Below are positions 32,608 to 42,862 of a stretch of 64,000 bases of DNA, one piece after another. Within the stretch, counting starts at the first letter, position 1. The number at the start of each line of letters is the position of its first letter. The notes below the pieces were generated by a model. That model made no database searches, had not been told where the DNA came from, and saw only the letters and a program-made list of their open reading frames with translations. A program made the position numbers and the translations under genes. The stretch spans positions 2,170,001-2,234,000 of the forward strand of contig NZ_CP107918.1 in assembly GCF_036014195.1 (NCBI RefSeq), given 5' to 3'. Origin of the DNA: Streptomyces sp. NBC_00442. Lineage in GTDB: Bacteria; Actinomycetota; Actinomycetes; Streptomycetales; Streptomycetaceae.

Positions 32608-33510
32608 TTATCCCTTCACTGCGCCGGCCGTCAGACCCGCGGCCATCTTGCGCTGGACGAGGAGGAAGAGAATCACGATGGGGACGGCCATCATGGTCGA
32701 TCCGGCCATCATCGGGGCGTACTCGGTGCCGTGCTGCGTGGTGAAGCTCGACAGCCACACCGTGGCCGTCTGGTGATTCTGACTCATCAGCATGAGCGCG
32801 TAGAGGTATTCGTTCCAGGCCTGGATGAATCCGTAGACCGAGGTGGCCACCATGCCGGGAGCGAGCAGCGGGAAGACCACGCGGATGAAGGCGCCGGTGC
32901 GGGTGCAGCCGTCGACCATGGCCGCCTCCTCCAGCTCCTTGGGGACGTTGACGATGAAACCGCGCAGCGTCCACACCGTGAAGGGGAGGATGAAGGTCAG
33001 GTACGTGATGATCAGGCCCGAGAGCTTGTCGTACTGACCGAGGTCGTTCAGGAGCAGGAAGACCGGGATGATCATCGCGACGAGCGGCACCATCTGGACC
33101 GCGAGGATGCCGACGATGACGATCTTGCGGCCGCGGAAGGCGAACCGGGAGATGGCGAGCGCGGCGAGCAGGCCGACCGCGATGCCGATGACGACCACGA
33201 CGAGCGAGACGGTCAGGGACCGGCCGATCGAACCCCAGAAGTCACCGATCTGGAGCGCACGCTTGAAGTTGGCGAGCGTGAAGTGCGTCGGGAACAGGTG
33301 CGGGTCGGGGTCGATCGCGTCCTTGGAGGGCTTGAACGCGGTGTTCAGCATCCAGTAGACCGGGAAGCCCGCGGTGACGAAGACCAGCAGGCCGAGCAGG
33401 TTCCAGCCCAGCTTCGTCTTCTTGCGGGGGGACTTCTTGCGCGTGGCGGCGGGCGCCGCGGCGGTCGAGGCAGCCATCGCTGCGCCGTCCTTTCCGATCG
33501 TGGCGCTCAC
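32608..33510 (-). CDS. dasC: Chitobiose ABC transporter permease DasC
   Basis: A 300-residue MalG-type permease from GTG 33510, overlapping the dasB stop as GTGA. A Lys-rich cytoplasmic N-terminus (RKKSPRKKTKLGW) precedes six membrane helices. The EAA loop is EEAAMVDGCTRTGAFIRVVFPLLAPG (landmark EAAMVDGCT), which contacts the ATPase. The ATPase is not encoded here; in streptomycetes MsiK serves several sugar importers. It imports N,N'-diacetylchitobiose together with DasB and DasA. Confidence 0.93.
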   Translation of the reverse strand: MSATIGKDGAAMAASTAAAPAATRKKSPRKKTKLGWNLLGLLVFVTAGFPVYWMLNTAFKPSKDAIDPDPHLFPTHFTLANFKRALQIGDFWGSIGRSLTVSLVVVVIGIAVGLLAALAISRFAFRGRKIVIVGILAVQMVPLVAMIIPVFLLLNDLGQYDKLSGLIITYLTFILPFTVWTLRGFIVNVPKELEEAAMVDGCTRTGAFIRVVFPLLAPGMVATSVYGFIQAWNEYLYALMLMSQNHQTATVWLSSFTTQHGTEYAPMMAGSTMMAVPIVILFLLVQRKMAAGLTAGAVKG

Positions 33511-34505
33511 TCGACGTCCCCGATCTTGAGCATCTGCCGCATGTAGACCGCGATCACACCGAGCAGCAGGACCACGGTGAGCAGGGCGATCGCGGAGCCC
33601 TGCGAGTAGTCGTTGACGACGAAGGCCTTGTCGTAGGAGTACGTGGTGAGGAGCTGGTACTCCGGCTCGGGGTGGCCGCCGCGCATCACGAAGACCTGCG
33701 GGAAGACGCCCATGTCCCAGATCACCGAGAGCGTCGCGAGCATCACGATGATGGGCTTGAGGATCGGCAGGGTGACGTGGCGGAACACGCCCCAGGCACC
33801 GGCGCCGTCGAGCCGGGCGGCCTCTTCGAGCTCCTTGGGCACCTGGGTGAGGCCGGCGCTGAGCGTGATGACCACGAACGGCACCGCGCCCCAGACCACG
33901 AGCAGCATGATCACCGCGAGGCCCTGGGTGCTGCTGATGAACCAGTTGTGGCCGGTGACGTCGACCCCGGGCAACTGGCTGAGCAGCCAGTTCAGTACGC
34001 CGTAGTCGCTGTCGAACATCCACTTGAAGATGGTGATCGCGACGACGATGGGCATGCCCCAACTCGCCACGAGGGCGACGTTGATGAGCGTCTTGACCCA
34101 GCCCGAGACCCTCTGGAGCAGCAGGGCTATGAGCATGCCGATGACCATGGTCAGGACGACCGCGGAGGCGGCGAAGAGGATGGTGCGCACGACGACGCGC
34201 CAGAATTCGGCGTCACCGAGAACGTTGGAGAAGTTGTCGAAGCCGACGGACTCGGCGGCCTGGAAGCCCCACAGCTGCGGCTGCCCGAACTTCTCGAAGG
34301 ACAGGGTGACCAGGCGTACCAGCGGATAGCCGAGGACGAGGGCGAGGATGAGCAGGCAGGGCGCGAGCAGTGCCCAGGGCACCGCCGCTCCCCCGCCCGT
34401 GCCCCGCTTCTTGTCCGGCTTTCCCGGCCGTCCTGACCCGGCGCCCGGTTGTGGGTCGCGCCGCGCCGGCGGCACCTTGGCGGTGGTTGTCTCTGCGGCA
34501 CTCAT
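33507..34505 (-). CDS. dasB: Chitobiose ABC transporter permease DasB
   Basis: A 332-residue MalF-type permease from ATG 34505. An extended basic, Gly/Pro-rich N-terminus of about 40 residues precedes six helices. The EAA motif is EEAARLDGAGAWGVFRHVTLP (landmark EAARLDGAG). The stop overlaps the dasC start. dasA lies 75 bases upstream. It forms the membrane channel with DasC. Confidence 0.93.
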   Translation of the reverse strand: MSAAETTTAKVPPARRDPQPGAGSGRPGKPDKKRGTGGGAAVPWALLAPCLLILALVLGYPLVRLVTLSFEKFGQPQLWGFQAAESVGFDNFSNVLGDAEFWRVVVRTILFAASAVVLTMVIGMLIALLLQRVSGWVKTLINVALVASWGMPIVVAITIFKWMFDSDYGVLNWLLSQLPGVDVTGHNWFISSTQGLAVIMLLVVWGAVPFVVITLSAGLTQVPKELEEAARLDGAGAWGVFRHVTLPILKPIIVMLATLSVIWDMGVFPQVFVMRGGHPEPEYQLLTTYSYDKAFVVNDYSQGSAIALLTVVLLLGVIAVYMRQMLKIGDVE

Positions 34506-34580
34506 CGCGCGCTCCTGGGGATCCCTCTCTGGAACTGGTCAGGCAGGGCCCCGTCGTGGTGACGGGGCCCTGCCCAGAGG

Positions 34581-35861
34581 TCACTTGGTGTTGATGACCT
34601 TGTCGATCGCGGCGTCCGCGTCCTTCGCGGCTTCCTCGACCGTCTTCTTGCCGGTGCCGATGGCCTGCAGCATGTCCTGGAGGGTCTTGGCCTTCTCGAC
34701 CTGGCCCCAGCCGGGCGCCATGGGCACGAACCAGCTGGACTCGGCCGCGGTGGCCGGCACCGCGGTCTTCGGGTCCGCCTTCAGGGGCGCGAGGTCCGTC
34801 TTGTTGTTGGGCAGGTTGCCCTTGGCGACCAGGCCCTTCTGGCCCTGGGTGCCGGTGAACGCGTTGATCCACTCGGACGCGAGGCCCTGCGCCTTGGACT
34901 TGACCGGGACCGCGAGGTCCGAGCCGCCGAGGAAGACCGGCATGGCCTTGCCGGACGGGGCCGGCATCACGAAGCTCTCGATCTTGTCGGCGAGCCCGCC
35001 CACCTTGTCGTTCTCCGGCAGGGCGGCGTTGGCGCCCTCCCAGGCGGGGCTGAAGACGAGGAAGGACTTGCCCTGGCCGTAGACGATCGGGCGGTCCGCC
35101 TCGTCCTTGGTCTTGTCGCCCTTCATGTACTTGTCCACGACGTTCTTGAACTCGGTGAGGCCCTTGATGGACTCCGGCGAGGACAGGTTGGCCTTGAACT
35201 TGTCGCCGTCCTGCTTGGCGATGGAGCCGCCGGCGTCGTACACGAAGGACATCGCCGCGTACCAGTCACGGGTGGGCTGGTACCAGGCGCTGAACTTGTC
35301 GCCCTCCTTGGCCTGCACCTTGTCCAGGTCGGCCGTCAGCTCGGCGTACGTCTTCGGCGTGGCGGCTATGCCCGCGTCCTTGGCGATGTCCTTGCGCCAG
35401 GTCGCGGTGCGGCCACCGGCGTAGTACGGGACGCCATAGGTCTTGCCGTTGTACGTGACCGAGGCCTTGAGACCGTCGAGCCAGGCGGCGGAGTTGTCGA
35501 ACTTCGACGGGTCGACCTCGGCGAAGGCGCCCTTGACCGAGTAGGCGAGCATCTCGGTGTTGCCCATCTCGACCACGTCCGGCGCCTTGTCGGTGGCGAG
35601 GACGGCATCGAGCTTGGCGTTCTTGTCCGGCCAGCCGTAGTACTCGTGGTTGATCTTCAGGCCGGGGTGCTTGGCGACGATCGCGTCGTCCGCGGCCTTC
35701 ACCAGCTCGGGCCAGTTCTTCTGGGCGTCGACCGTCAGCCAGACGGTCAGCTCCTTGGCGTCGCCCCCCGCGGCGCCGTCCTTCTTGTCACTGCCGCCGC
35801 ATGCCGCGGCACCGATCATGATGCCCGCGACGCCGATCGCCGCGATGAGCTTGCGCTTCAC
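34581..35861 (-). CDS. dasA: Chitobiose-binding lipoprotein DasA
   Basis: A 426-residue solute-binding protein from GTG 35861, preceded by GGAGAG. A lipoprotein signal (KRKLIAAIGVAGIMIGAAAC) ends at a Cys followed by GGSDKKDG. The mature part has the sugar-binding family 1 fold (WLTVDAQKNW, PDVVEMGNTEMLAYS, YGVPYYAGGRTATW). It captures chitobiose at the cell surface for DasBC. Two dre palindromes 90-130 bases upstream mark DasR repression. In S. coelicolor dasA also affects development. Confidence 0.94.
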   Translation of the reverse strand: MKRKLIAAIGVAGIMIGAAACGGSDKKDGAAGGDAKELTVWLTVDAQKNWPELVKAADDAIVAKHPGLKINHEYYGWPDKNAKLDAVLATDKAPDVVEMGNTEMLAYSVKGAFAEVDPSKFDNSAAWLDGLKASVTYNGKTYGVPYYAGGRTATWRKDIAKDAGIAATPKTYAELTADLDKVQAKEGDKFSAWYQPTRDWYAAMSFVYDAGGSIAKQDGDKFKANLSSPESIKGLTEFKNVVDKYMKGDKTKDEADRPIVYGQGKSFLVFSPAWEGANAALPENDKVGGLADKIESFVMPAPSGKAMPVFLGGSDLAVPVKSKAQGLASEWINAFTGTQGQKGLVAKGNLPNNKTDLAPLKADPKTAVPATAAESSWFVPMAPGWGQVEKAKTLQDMLQAIGTGKKTVEEAAKDADAAIDKVINTK

Positions 35862-35949
35862 GCCACTCTCCTCAGGGATGACTGAAACCCCCCGCCCACC
35901 GCGATGCCACATACGCGAGTACTACCCGTGGGACTGGGATCTGGTCTTT

Positions 35950-35987
35950 AATGGTTTAGACCAGTACCGGGAGCTTGGCCTAGACCT
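35950..35987. promoter_or_regulatory. Two DasR operators (dre) upstream of dasA
   Basis: AATGGTTTAGACCAGT (35950-35965) and CTTGGCCTAGACCTAT (35974-35989) have centres 24 bases apart. The first is also embedded in a wider inverted repeat, CTGGTCT (35941-35947) with AGACCAG (35958-35964). They sit in the 426-base dasA-dasR intergenic region, which has no other gene. Confidence 0.85.
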
Positions 35988-36128
35988 ATTGGGGTGTCAA
36001 GGGTCGATAAGAGCGCCGAGACCGTCCGTTATCGGACCGACACCTCGCCGTCCTCCGAGGCCCGCGAGTCGGCTCCCGCAGCGCCCGTTGGGCCCACGGG
36101 GCTGCCCCGAAGACCCCTCCTGGGCTTT

Positions 36129-36144
36129 AATGGTTTAGACCAAC
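36129..36144. promoter_or_regulatory. DasR operator upstream of dasR
   Basis: AATGGTTTAGACCAAC repeats the core TGGTTTAGACCA of the first dasA site exactly. It lies about 145 bases before the dasR GTG. TATAAG at 36181-36186 is a -10 candidate. The position suggests autoregulation. Confidence 0.75.
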
Positions 36145-36224
36145 TTGCATACTCCCCCGCACGTCCGCCGCGCGGCGGTGTATAAGAAGGGCTTGTCGAT
36201 CGCGTTACCGGACCGACACCCTGA

Positions 36225-37085
<861 letters not shown>

Positions 37086-37179
37086 GCCGCCCGCCCATTC
37101 TCCCGTGACATCCGGGCCGCGCTCGGTCAGTCTCTTCAGGTCCTGTTGATCACAACTTACCTGCGAGAGAAGGACGTTG

Positions 37180-38145
37180 ATGCACTACCGACAGCTGGGC
37201 GGCGAGAGCGGCCTGCGGGTGAGCAGCCTGTGTCTCGGCACGCTCCCCTTCGGCACCCGGATCGACGAGACGGCCGCGTTCGCCGTGCTCGACCGCTTCT
37301 ACGAGGCGGGCGGCACCTTCCTCGACACGGCGAACACGTACGCCTTCTGGGAGCCCGGAGCCACCGGCGCGGAGAGCGAACGCGTCATCGGCAGATGGCT
37401 CGCCAGCCGGGGCGTCCGGGACGAGATGGTCCTCGCCACCAAGGTCGGCGCGCTGCCCGAGCCACTGGACGCGCCGTGGCCCGAGGCCGCCGAGGGGCTG
37501 TCCGCTCCCGTGGTGCGCCGCCAGGTGGAGGCCAGCCTGCGCAATCTGGGCACGGACCGGATAGACGTCTACTACGCGCACATCGACGACCGGACGACAC
37601 CCGTCGAGGAGACGATGGGCGTCTTCGCCGAGCTCGTCGACACGGGGAAGATCACCCTCACCGGGTGCAGCAACTTCGCGGCCTGGCGCATCGAGGAGTC
37701 GCGCGGCGCCGCGAAGCGCTCGGGGGGACCCGGCTACGCGGCGGTGCAGCAGCGCTACACCTACCTCCAGCCGCGCCCCGGCGCCGGCTTCGGGGTCAAC
37801 CCGCATGCGAGCGAGGAACTCCTCGACTATCTGCGCAGCCGCCCCGAACTGGCCTTCGTCGCCTACACCACGCAGCTCACGGGCGCGTACAACAACCCGG
37901 CGAAGGAGATCCCCGAGCAGTACCGGCACGCCGGCTCGACCCGGCGGCTCGCCGTGCTCGCCGAGGTGGCCAAGGAACTGGGCGTGACGCCCGGTCAGGT
38001 CGTGCTGGCCTGGGCCCTGGGCGGCGAGCTGCCCGTCCTGCCGGTGATCGGCGCGAGCGCGGTGGGCCAGCTCGACGAGTCCCTGCACGCGGTCGGCCTC
38101 ACCCTGGACGCGGAGACGAGGACCCGCCTGGACACGGCTGGTTGA
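37180..38145 (+). CDS. Aldo/keto reductase
   Basis: A 321-residue TIM-barrel oxidoreductase from ATG 37180 behind GAAGGA. The catalytic tetrad is visible: Asp and Tyr in FLDTANTYAFW, Lys in VLATKVGALP, His in VYYAHIDD. NADPH-binding residues near the end follow VIGASAVGQLDESL. It reduces an aldehyde or ketone; substrate unknown. It lies 95 bases downstream of dasR and may be co-transcribed. Confidence 0.87.
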   Translation: MHYRQLGGESGLRVSSLCLGTLPFGTRIDETAAFAVLDRFYEAGGTFLDTANTYAFWEPGATGAESERVIGRWLASRGVRDEMVLATKVGALPEPLDAPWPEAAEGLSAPVVRRQVEASLRNLGTDRIDVYYAHIDDRTTPVEETMGVFAELVDTGKITLTGCSNFAAWRIEESRGAAKRSGGPGYAAVQQRYTYLQPRPGAGFGVNPHASEELLDYLRSRPELAFVAYTTQLTGAYNNPAKEIPEQYRHAGSTRRLAVLAEVAKELGVTPGQVVLAWALGGELPVLPVIGASAVGQLDESLHAVGLTLDAETRTRLDTAG

Positions 38146-38275
38146 GCGGACCGGCCCCGCCGGGCGCGTCCGGATTCCGGACGGGGGTTCCCTTGACCGA
38201 ATCTCTCCCCTAGATTTCCTGCGCATTACCAAGTGATCCAACGCACAGGTGATCGTGAGGGGACGGAGCCGCCCA

Positions 38276-38563
38276 ATGCCGGAATCGACGGAAGTCAAGA
38301 GAGCGGTGGTCACGCCCGTGCGCGTGGTCATCGCTCTCTGCCTGATCGCGCCCTTCGTGGCGATGATGTGGGTGAGCTCGTACGCCAAGACCGACCCGAA
38401 GCTGGGCGGCATCCCGTTCTTCTACTGGTACCAGATGCTCTGGGTGCTCATCTCCACCGCGCTCACCATGCTCGCGTACAAGCTGTGGCAGCACGACCAG
38501 CGCTCGCGCGCGGCCTCCGCCGCGCGCACCTCCGACGACACCAGGGGGGGTGCGTCCAAGTGA
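38276..38563 (+). CDS. DUF3311 membrane protein, small partner of the SSS transporter
   Basis: A 95-residue protein from ATG 38276. It has two transmembrane helices (VRVVIALCLIAPFVAMMWV and YQMLWVLISTALTMLAYKL) separated by GGIPFFYWY, the DUF3311 signature. The stop overlaps the symporter start (GTGA), indicating tight coupling. DUF3311 proteins accompany solute:sodium symporters of the MctP type and probably assist their assembly or activity. Confidence 0.88.
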   Translation: MPESTEVKRAVVTPVRVVIALCLIAPFVAMMWVSSYAKTDPKLGGIPFFYWYQMLWVLISTALTMLAYKLWQHDQRSRAASAARTSDDTRGGASK

Positions 38564-40185
38564 AGGACGGCGTGAACGGCGTCGCACTCGGCGTCTTCAT
38601 CTTCTTCTTCGTGGCCGTCACCGTGATCGGCTTCATGGCCGCCCGCTGGCGCAAGGCCGAGAACGAGGCGAGTCTCGACGAATGGGGCCTGGGCGGGCGG
38701 TCGTTCGGCACCTGGGTCACCTGGTTCCTGCTCGGCGGCGACCTCTACACGGCCTATACGTTCGTGGCCGTCCCCGCGGCGATCTACGCGGCCGGCGCGG
38801 CCGGCTTCTTCGCCGTCCCGTACACGATCCTCGTCTACCCGCTGATCTTCACGTTCCTGCCGCGCCTGTGGTCCGTCTCGCACAAGCACGGCTACGTGAC
38901 CACATCGGACTTCGTCCGCGGCCGGTTCGGCTCCAAGGGTCTCTCCCTCGCGGTCGCGATCACCGGCATCCTCGCCACGATGCCGTACATCGCGCTCCAA
39001 CTGGTCGGCATCCAGGCCGTGCTCGACGTCATGGGCGTGGGCGGCGAGTCGGGCAACTGGTTCGTCAAGGACCTTCCGCTGCTCATCGCGTTCGCGGTGC
39101 TCGCCGCGTACACGTACTCCTCGGGCCTGCGCGCGCCCGCTCTGATCGCGTTCGTGAAGGACGGCCTGATCTACCTCGTGATCGCGGTGGCGATCATCTA
39201 CATCCCGATCAAGCTGGGCGGCTTCGACGCCATCTTCAGCGCCGCGCAGCACAAGTTCGCGACGCCGAACCCGAAGACCCACCAGCCGACCGGGGCGCTC
39301 GTGCCCGGCCACGCCGGTCAGTGGACCTACGCCACCCTCGCGCTCGGCTCGGCGCTCGCGCTCTTCATGTATCCGCACTCGATCACGGCGACGCTCTCCT
39401 CGCGCAGCCGCAACGTCATCCGCCGCAACACCACGATCCTGCCGCTGTACTCGCTGATGCTGGGTCTGCTGGCGCTGCTCGGGTTCATGGCGATCGCGGC
39501 GGGCGTCAAGGTGAGCAATGGCCAGCTGGCCATCCCGCAGCTCTTCGAGGACATGTTCCCCGACTGGTTCGCGGGCGTCGCCTTCGCGGCCATCGGCATC
39601 GGCGCGCTGGTTCCGGCGGCGATCATGTCCATCGCGGCCGCGAACCTTTTCACCCGCAACATCTACAAGGACTTCATCAAGCCGGACGCGACGCCGTCGC
39701 AGGAGGCCAAGGTCTCCAAGCTGGTCTCGCTCGTGGTGAAGGTCGGTGCGCTGGTCTTCGTCCTGACCATGGACAAGACGGTCGCCATCAACTTCCAGCT
39801 CCTGGGCGGCATCTGGATCCTGCAGACCTTCCCGGCCCTGGTCGGCGGCCTGTTCACCCGCTGGTTCCACCGCTGGGCGCTGCTGGCCGGCTGGGCGGTC
39901 GGCATGGTCTACGGCACGCTCGCCGCGTACGGAGTGGGCTCGCCCACCCAGAAGCACTTCGGCGGCTCCTCCAAGGAGATCCCGGGCATCGGTGAGATCG
40001 GCTACATCGGCCTCACGGCGTTCGTGATGAACGTGGTCGTCACCGTGGTCCTGACCTTCGTCCTGCGCGCGGTGAAGGCCCCCGACGGCGTCGACGAGAC
40101 CTCCCCGGAGGACTACACGGCGGACGCGGGCGACCCGGGCGTCGTCACGGAACTGCCCCCGGCGACGGCGGGCACCGCGCACTGA
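38560..40185 (+). CDS. Sodium:solute symporter (SSS), MctP-like monocarboxylate transporter
   Basis: A 541-residue protein from GTG 38560 with about thirteen hydrophobic helices. Helix 2-3 contains WGLGGRSFGTWVTWFLLGGD, and the later AYTYSSGLRAPALIAFVKDG is typical of SSS carriers. A hydrophilic tail ends ELPPATAGTAH. The DUF3311 gene upstream is diagnostic for the monocarboxylate (MctP-like) group in actinobacteria. Lactate, pyruvate or acetate are likely substrates, but this is inferred. A perfect 17-bp hairpin terminates it. Confidence 0.85.
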   Translation: MKDGVNGVALGVFIFFFVAVTVIGFMAARWRKAENEASLDEWGLGGRSFGTWVTWFLLGGDLYTAYTFVAVPAAIYAAGAAGFFAVPYTILVYPLIFTFLPRLWSVSHKHGYVTTSDFVRGRFGSKGLSLAVAITGILATMPYIALQLVGIQAVLDVMGVGGESGNWFVKDLPLLIAFAVLAAYTYSSGLRAPALIAFVKDGLIYLVIAVAIIYIPIKLGGFDAIFSAAQHKFATPNPKTHQPTGALVPGHAGQWTYATLALGSALALFMYPHSITATLSSRSRNVIRRNTTILPLYSLMLGLLALLGFMAIAAGVKVSNGQLAIPQLFEDMFPDWFAGVAFAAIGIGALVPAAIMSIAAANLFTRNIYKDFIKPDATPSQEAKVSKLVSLVVKVGALVFVLTMDKTVAINFQLLGGIWILQTFPALVGGLFTRWFHRWALLAGWAVGMVYGTLAAYGVGSPTQKHFGGSSKEIPGIGEIGYIGLTAFVMNVVVTVVLTFVLRAVKAPDGVDETSPEDYTADAGDPGVVTELPPATAGTAH

Positions 40186-40203
40186 GGTCCACTGAACGAC
40201 ACA

Positions 40204-40241
40204 ACATGTGGGGGGTGCCTTATCAGGCACCCCCCACATGT
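40204..40241 (+). terminator. Terminator after the symporter gene
   Basis: A perfect 17-bp stem joins ACATGTGGGGGGTGCCT (40204-40220) and 40225-40241, around TATC. It lies immediately before the riboswitch, so the nrd promoter must be very close to or within it. Confidence 0.8.
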
Positions 40242-40371
40242 ATGCTCGTGCTCGCTGTCGCCGCAGGGGAATCCGGTGAGAATCCGGAACTGTCCCGCAA
40301 CGGTATGACCTGTACCCCTTTGTACGGGCCGAGTCCGAAGACCTGCCGACGGCGCATCCGGCTCGACCGAC
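40242..40371 (+). ncRNA. Cobalamin (B12) riboswitch of nrdAB
   Basis: The conserved cobalamin-aptamer core is present: GGGGAATCCGGTGAGAATCC (from 40266), then GGAACTGTCCCGCAACGGT, and the closing element GAGTCCGAAGACCTGCCGAC (from 40331). Downstream, CCTCCC in 40448-40455 could pair with the GGGAG ribosome-binding site of nrdA (40475-40481). CCCGGG/CCGGG (about 40371-40398) offers an alternative stem. In S. coelicolor adenosylcobalamin shuts off this class Ia operon when the B12-dependent class II enzyme can work. Confidence 0.92.
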
Positions 40372-40489
40372 CCGGGTGCCAGACGTCCGGGCCTCGCGGT
40401 TGGGCCGGTGGACGACGTGCCGAGGGCTGCCCCGACGCGCGCCGACGCCTCCCCCGCAGGCCCCGTGCCGAGCGAGGGAGTGCCCCCAC

Positions 40490-42862
40490 GTGACCATCGC
40501 CCCAGCGGATCCCGCTTCAGCGATCACCGATGAACTCGCGGATGCCCCCGGGACCGCGCTGCTGCGGACCCTGACCGAGTTCACCGCCGACCTCCCGGAC
40601 ACCGACCCCGGCCGGGTCGCCGCCGCGGCGCTGCGGGGCCGCAACGCCCGCTCCGACGAGGCCGAGCTGCGCGAGCTGGCCACCGAGGCGGCCGCGGGGC
40701 TCATCTCCGAGGACCCGGCGTACTCCCGCCTCGCCGCCCGCCTGCTCACGGTCACCATCGCCGAAGAGGCCGCCACCCAGGGCGCGGTGTCGTTCTCCGG
40801 CTCGGTCGAGGTCGGCCACCGCGAGGGCCTGATCGCGGACCGGACCGTCGAGTTCGTCCGCGCGCACGCGAACCGTCTGAACGCCCTGGTGGACGCGGCG
40901 CTCGCCGACGGCGCCGACGACCGCTTCGGCTACTTCGGGCTGCGCACCCTCTACTCCCGCTATCTGCTGCGCCACCCGATCACCCGCAAGGTCGTCGAGA
41001 CCCCCCAGCACTTCATGCTGCGCGTGGCGTCCGGCCTCGCCGAGGACGAGTCGGTCCGCGCCCTGGACGAAGTGGCCTCCCTGTACGGCCTGATGAGCCG
41101 CCTGGACTACCTGCCGTCCTCCCCCACGCTCTTCAACTCCGGCACCCGCCACCCCCAGATGTCGTCCTGCTACCTGCTCGACTCGCCGCTCGACGAGCTC
41201 GACTCCATCTACGACCGCTACCACCAGGTGGCGCGCCTGTCGAAGCACGCCGGCGGCATCGGGCTCTCGTACTCCCGCATCCGCGGCCGCGGTTCGCTGA
41301 TCCGGGGCACCAACGGCCACTCCAACGGCATCGTCCCGTTCCTCAAGACCCTCGACGCCTCGGTCGCCGCGGTCAACCAGGGCGGCCGGCGCAAGGGCGC
41401 GGCGGCGGTGTACCTGGAGACCTGGCACTCCGACATCGAGGAGTTCCTGGAGCTGCGCGACAACACCGGCGAGGACCAGCGCCGTACGCACAACCTGAAC
41501 CTCGCACACTGGATCCCCGACGAGTTCATGCGCCGTGTCGACGCCGACTCCTCTTGGTCGCTGTTCTCGCCGGCCGACGTGCCCGAGCTCGTCGACCTGT
41601 GGGGCGAGGAGTTCGACGCCGCCTACCGCAAGGCCGAGGCCGCCGGGCTCGCCCAGAAGACCATGCCCGCGCGTGAGCTGTACGGCCGCATGATGCGCAC
41701 CCTCGCGCAGACCGGCCAGGGCTGGATGACGTTCAAGGACGCCTCCAACCGCACCGCCAACCAGACGGCGGAGCCCGGCCACACGGTCCACTCCTCCAAC
41801 CTGTGCACCGAGATCCTGGAGGTGACGGACGACGGCGAGACGGCCGTGTGCAACCTCGGCTCGGTCAACCTCGGCGCGTTCGTCGTCGGCGACGGCATCG
41901 ACTGGGAGCGGCTCGACGAGACCGTCCGCACCGCCGTGACGTTCCTCGACCGCGTCGTCGACATCAACTTCTACCCGACCGAGCAGGCCGGCCGCTCCAA
42001 CGCCCGGTGGCGCCCGGTGGGCCTGGGCGCGATGGGCCTCCAGGACGTCTTCTTCAAACTGCGCCTGCCCTTCGACTCCCCCGAGGCGAAGGCCCTGTCC
42101 ACCCGCCTCTCCGAGCGGATCATGCTGACCGCGTACGAGGCTTCCACCGACCTGGCCGAGCGGTCGGGCCCGCTGCCCGCGTGGGACAAGACCCGTACCG
42201 CGCGCGGTGTGCTGCACCCCGACCACTACGACGTCGAGCTGACCTGGCCGGAGCGCTGGGCGGCCCTGCGCGAGCGCATCGCCGAGGTCGGCATGCGCAA
42301 CTCGCTGCTCCTCGCGATCGCCCCGACCGCGACCATCGCCTCCATCGCGGGTGTCTACGAGTGCATCGAGCCGCAGGTCTCCAACCTCTTCAAGCGCGAG
42401 ACGCTCAGCGGTGAATTCCTCCAGGTGAACGGCTACTTGGTGGAGGAGCTGAAGCAGCTCGGCGTGTGGGACGCGCAGTCCCGCGAGGCGCTGCGCGAGG
42501 CGAGCGGCTCGGTGCAGGGCTTCGGCTGGATCCCGGCCGACGTGCGCGCCCTGTACCGCACGGCGTGGGAGATCCCGCAGCGCGGCCTCATCGACATGGC
42601 CGCCGCCCGCACCGCCTTCCTCGACCAGTCGCAGTCGCTCAACCTGTTCCTGGAGACGCCCACCATCGGCAAGCTGTCGTCGATGTACGCGTACGCCTGG
42701 AAGCAGGGCCTGAAGACGACGTACTACCTGCGCTCGCGCCCGGCGACCCGCATCGCGCGCGCCGCCCAGGCCGCCACCATCCCAGTCCAGCAGGCGGCCC
42801 CCGACGCCGACGCGGTCGCCTGTTCCCTGGAAAACCCCGAGTCCTGCGAGGCCTGCCAGTAA
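40490..42862 (+). CDS. nrdA: Class Ia ribonucleoside-diphosphate reductase, alpha subunit
   Basis: A 790-residue protein from GTG 40490. The 10-stranded barrel includes NSGTRHPQMSSCYLLDSPLD (landmark SSCYLLD, a redox Cys), SKHAGGIGLSYSRIRGRGS, HSSNLCTEILEV (NxCxE active-site loop) and APTATIASIAGVYECIEP. The C-terminal shuttle pair is ESCEACQ. It reduces NDPs to dNDPs with NrdB. The start context AGGGAG is 8-10 bases upstream and may be masked by the riboswitch. The stop overlaps nrdB (TAATG). Confidence 0.95.
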   Translation: MTIAPADPASAITDELADAPGTALLRTLTEFTADLPDTDPGRVAAAALRGRNARSDEAELRELATEAAAGLISEDPAYSRLAARLLTVTIAEEAATQGAVSFSGSVEVGHREGLIADRTVEFVRAHANRLNALVDAALADGADDRFGYFGLRTLYSRYLLRHPITRKVVETPQHFMLRVASGLAEDESVRALDEVASLYGLMSRLDYLPSSPTLFNSGTRHPQMSSCYLLDSPLDELDSIYDRYHQVARLSKHAGGIGLSYSRIRGRGSLIRGTNGHSNGIVPFLKTLDASVAAVNQGGRRKGAAAVYLETWHSDIEEFLELRDNTGEDQRRTHNLNLAHWIPDEFMRRVDADSSWSLFSPADVPELVDLWGEEFDAAYRKAEAAGLAQKTMPARELYGRMMRTLAQTGQGWMTFKDASNRTANQTAEPGHTVHSSNLCTEILEVTDDGETAVCNLGSVNLGAFVVGDGIDWERLDETVRTAVTFLDRVVDINFYPTEQAGRSNARWRPVGLGAMGLQDVFFKLRLPFDSPEAKALSTRLSERIMLTAYEASTDLAERSGPLPAWDKTRTARGVLHPDHYDVELTWPERWAALRERIAEVGMRNSLLLAIAPTATIASIAGVYECIEPQVSNLFKRETLSGEFLQVNGYLVEELKQLGVWDAQSREALREASGSVQGFGWIPADVRALYRTAWEIPQRGLIDMAAARTAFLDQSQSLNLFLETPTIGKLSSMYAYAWKQGLKTTYYLRSRPATRIARAAQAATIPVQQAAPDADAVACSLENPESCEACQ

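Noticed and set aside
38422..40776. A 784-codon minus-strand frame opposite the symporter and riboswitch
   Set aside because: The sequence is charged and repetitive (REHRERDEQ type) and antisense to a clear membrane transporter and an RNA element.
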